Source of the DNA: Hymenobacter arizonensis
GTDB lineage: Bacteria; Bacteroidota; Bacteroidia; Cytophagales; Hymenobacteraceae
Assembly (NCBI RefSeq): GCF_900115775.1
Contig: NZ_FOXS01000008.1
Coordinates: forward strand, 192,767 to 256,766
Direction: 5' to 3'
DNA: 64,000 bases
Shown here: positions 63,223 to 64,000 of the stretch, one piece after another
How the letters are laid out: each line of letters opens with the position of its first letter
Numbering within the stretch: position 1 is the stretch's first letter
Program-made: the position numbers and the translations under genes
Notes under the pieces: model-generated
Told to the model about the DNA's origin: nothing
The model's input: the letters and a program-made list of their open reading frames with translations, nothing else
Databases searched by the model: none

Positions 63223-64000
63223 ATGTTGCTTGACGCCAAGCTGCCCGCTCGCTTTATTCTACGACAAATTCTGCCCGATGTGGCGGTGTTGCTGCTCATC
63301 TCGGTGGTCTTTCAGGTGCTCAAGGTGTTCGTGGGGCAGTACTTGCCCCCCATTCCGCTGTCCTTGCCGGCCATTCTGGGCAGTTCGATTTCGCTGCTGT
63401 TGGCCTTCACCATCAGCCAGTCGTACGACCGCTGGTGGGAGGCGCGCAAGGTGTGGGGCGCCATCGTCAACGATTCGCGCTCGCTGGTGCTGCAGGTGCG
63501 CAGCTTTGTGAAGAAGGAGCACGCGGTGCCGGGGGCGTTGCGCGGCCTGGCGTACCGGCAGATGGCGTGGTGCTACGCCCTGGGCGAGGCCCTGCGGGGC
63601 CAGGACCCGCTGGCCACGCTGGCCCGCTACCTGCCGGCGCACGAGCGGGCCTACGCCGAGCGCCACGCCAATAAGCCGTTGGCGCTTTTGGCGCTGCACA
63701 CCGCGCAAATCCAGGGCTGGTACGAGCAAGAAGCCATCAACCCCTTCCAGCAGGTGCAGCTCGACGCCACGCTGGTGCGCCTGTGCGACGCGATGGGGCG
63801 GGCCGAACGCATCAAAAGCACGGTGTTCCCCACCAACTACCGGCGGCTGGTGCATTTTCTGATCTACCTGTTTCTGGGGACGTTGTCGCTGAGCCTGGTC
63901 GAAATCAACGGCCTGGTGGAACTGCCCATTCTGCTCATGTTCGCCGTCACCTTCTTCCTGGTCGAGCGCACCGCCCGCTACATGCAGGACCCCTTCAGCA
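63223..64000 (+). CDS. bestrophin family protein (cut by window end)
   Basis: The frame starts at ATG 63223 and is open to the end of the window, so the 3' part is missing. The visible 259 residues have two N-terminal hydrophobic helices, the family block SQSYDRWWEARKVWGAIVND, and a later pair of membrane segments after NYRRLVHFLIYLF. Bacterial bestrophins are pentameric ion channels of the inner membrane. The full length is usually near 290-300 aa, so only the last few dozen residues are missing. Confidence 0.88.
   Translation, partial: MLLDAKLPARFILRQILPDVAVLLLISVVFQVLKVFVGQYLPPIPLSLPAILGSSISLLLAFTISQSYDRWWEARKVWGAIVNDSRSLVLQVRSFVKKEHAVPGALRGLAYRQMAWCYALGEALRGQDPLATLARYLPAHERAYAERHANKPLALLALHTAQIQGWYEQEAINPFQQVQLDATLVRLCDAMGRAERIKSTVFPTNYRRLVHFLIYLFLGTLSLSLVEINGLVELPILLMFAVTFFLVERTARYMQDPFS

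Overview
The window looks like an accessory region of a Hymenobacter-type bacterium (Cytophagales, Bacteroidota). This rests on proteins with type IX secretion C-terminal sorting domains, a DUF2723 membrane protein, an outer-membrane beta-barrel TonB receptor with a carboxypeptidase-like plug extension, a Bacteroidota-type TTG/TAnnTTTG promoter, few Shine-Dalgarno sites, and GC-rich core genes broken by AT-rich islands. No rRNA or tRNA gene was seen.

Layout. 1-6.4 kb is a defence island: the end of a pPIWI_RE-type operon (C-terminus of its helicase, then the pPIWI_RE protein), followed by an AT-rich pair of a superfamily 1 helicase with an N-terminal nuclease-like region and a DUF2290 protein. 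7.1-8.9 kb is a decayed Tn3-family unit with an intact TnpI-like tyrosine recombinase, an arm-spacer-arm site upstream and a stub of transposase, plus two other transposon relics. 9.2-11.7 kb is a small RiPP-like locus on the minus strand: a 58-aa precursor-like peptide missed by ORF calling, an 81-bp perfect palindrome, a radical SAM/SPASM maturase and an HxD protein that may be an Fe(II) oxygenase. 12.4-24.3 kb holds an IS5-like relic, the DUF2723 protein, an orphan ABC six-TM protein, a TonB receptor and an S9 peptidase without a signal peptide.

24.6-36.1 kb is a type I-B CRISPR effector set (cas8b-cas7-cas5, and cas6 separated by an IS1 relic). It has no cas3, cas1, cas2 or cas4 and no clear array. 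Three copies of one IS3-family element bracket it. Two of these copies carry the same 15-bp micro-insertion at several sites in the transposase gene.

36.5-45.6 kb has a secreted S8 protease with a sorting domain, lipoproteins, a DUF262 relic, a VbhA-like antitoxin with a Fic protein separated by a terminator, and a DUF2971 protein. 45.7-64 kb is GC-rich chromosomal-type sequence with small VbhA-like helical proteins, a PAS histidine kinase, lipoproteins, an orphan CdiI-like immunity protein, a cupin/oxidoreductase/AraC locus controlled by a striking 72-bp operator-like palindrome, a GH1-like glycosidase, an Ntn hydrolase, a BLUF photoreceptor fused to the same VbhA-like module, and the start of a bestrophin. 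At least eleven copies of a short intergenic motif (consensus CCGTTTANNTGAACT) are scattered over 45.7-62.5 kb.

Four points stand out: the nuclease-less and adaptation-less I-B set inside IS copies, the recurring 15-bp insertion, the RiPP-like locus with its palindrome, and the reuse of the VbhA-like module.
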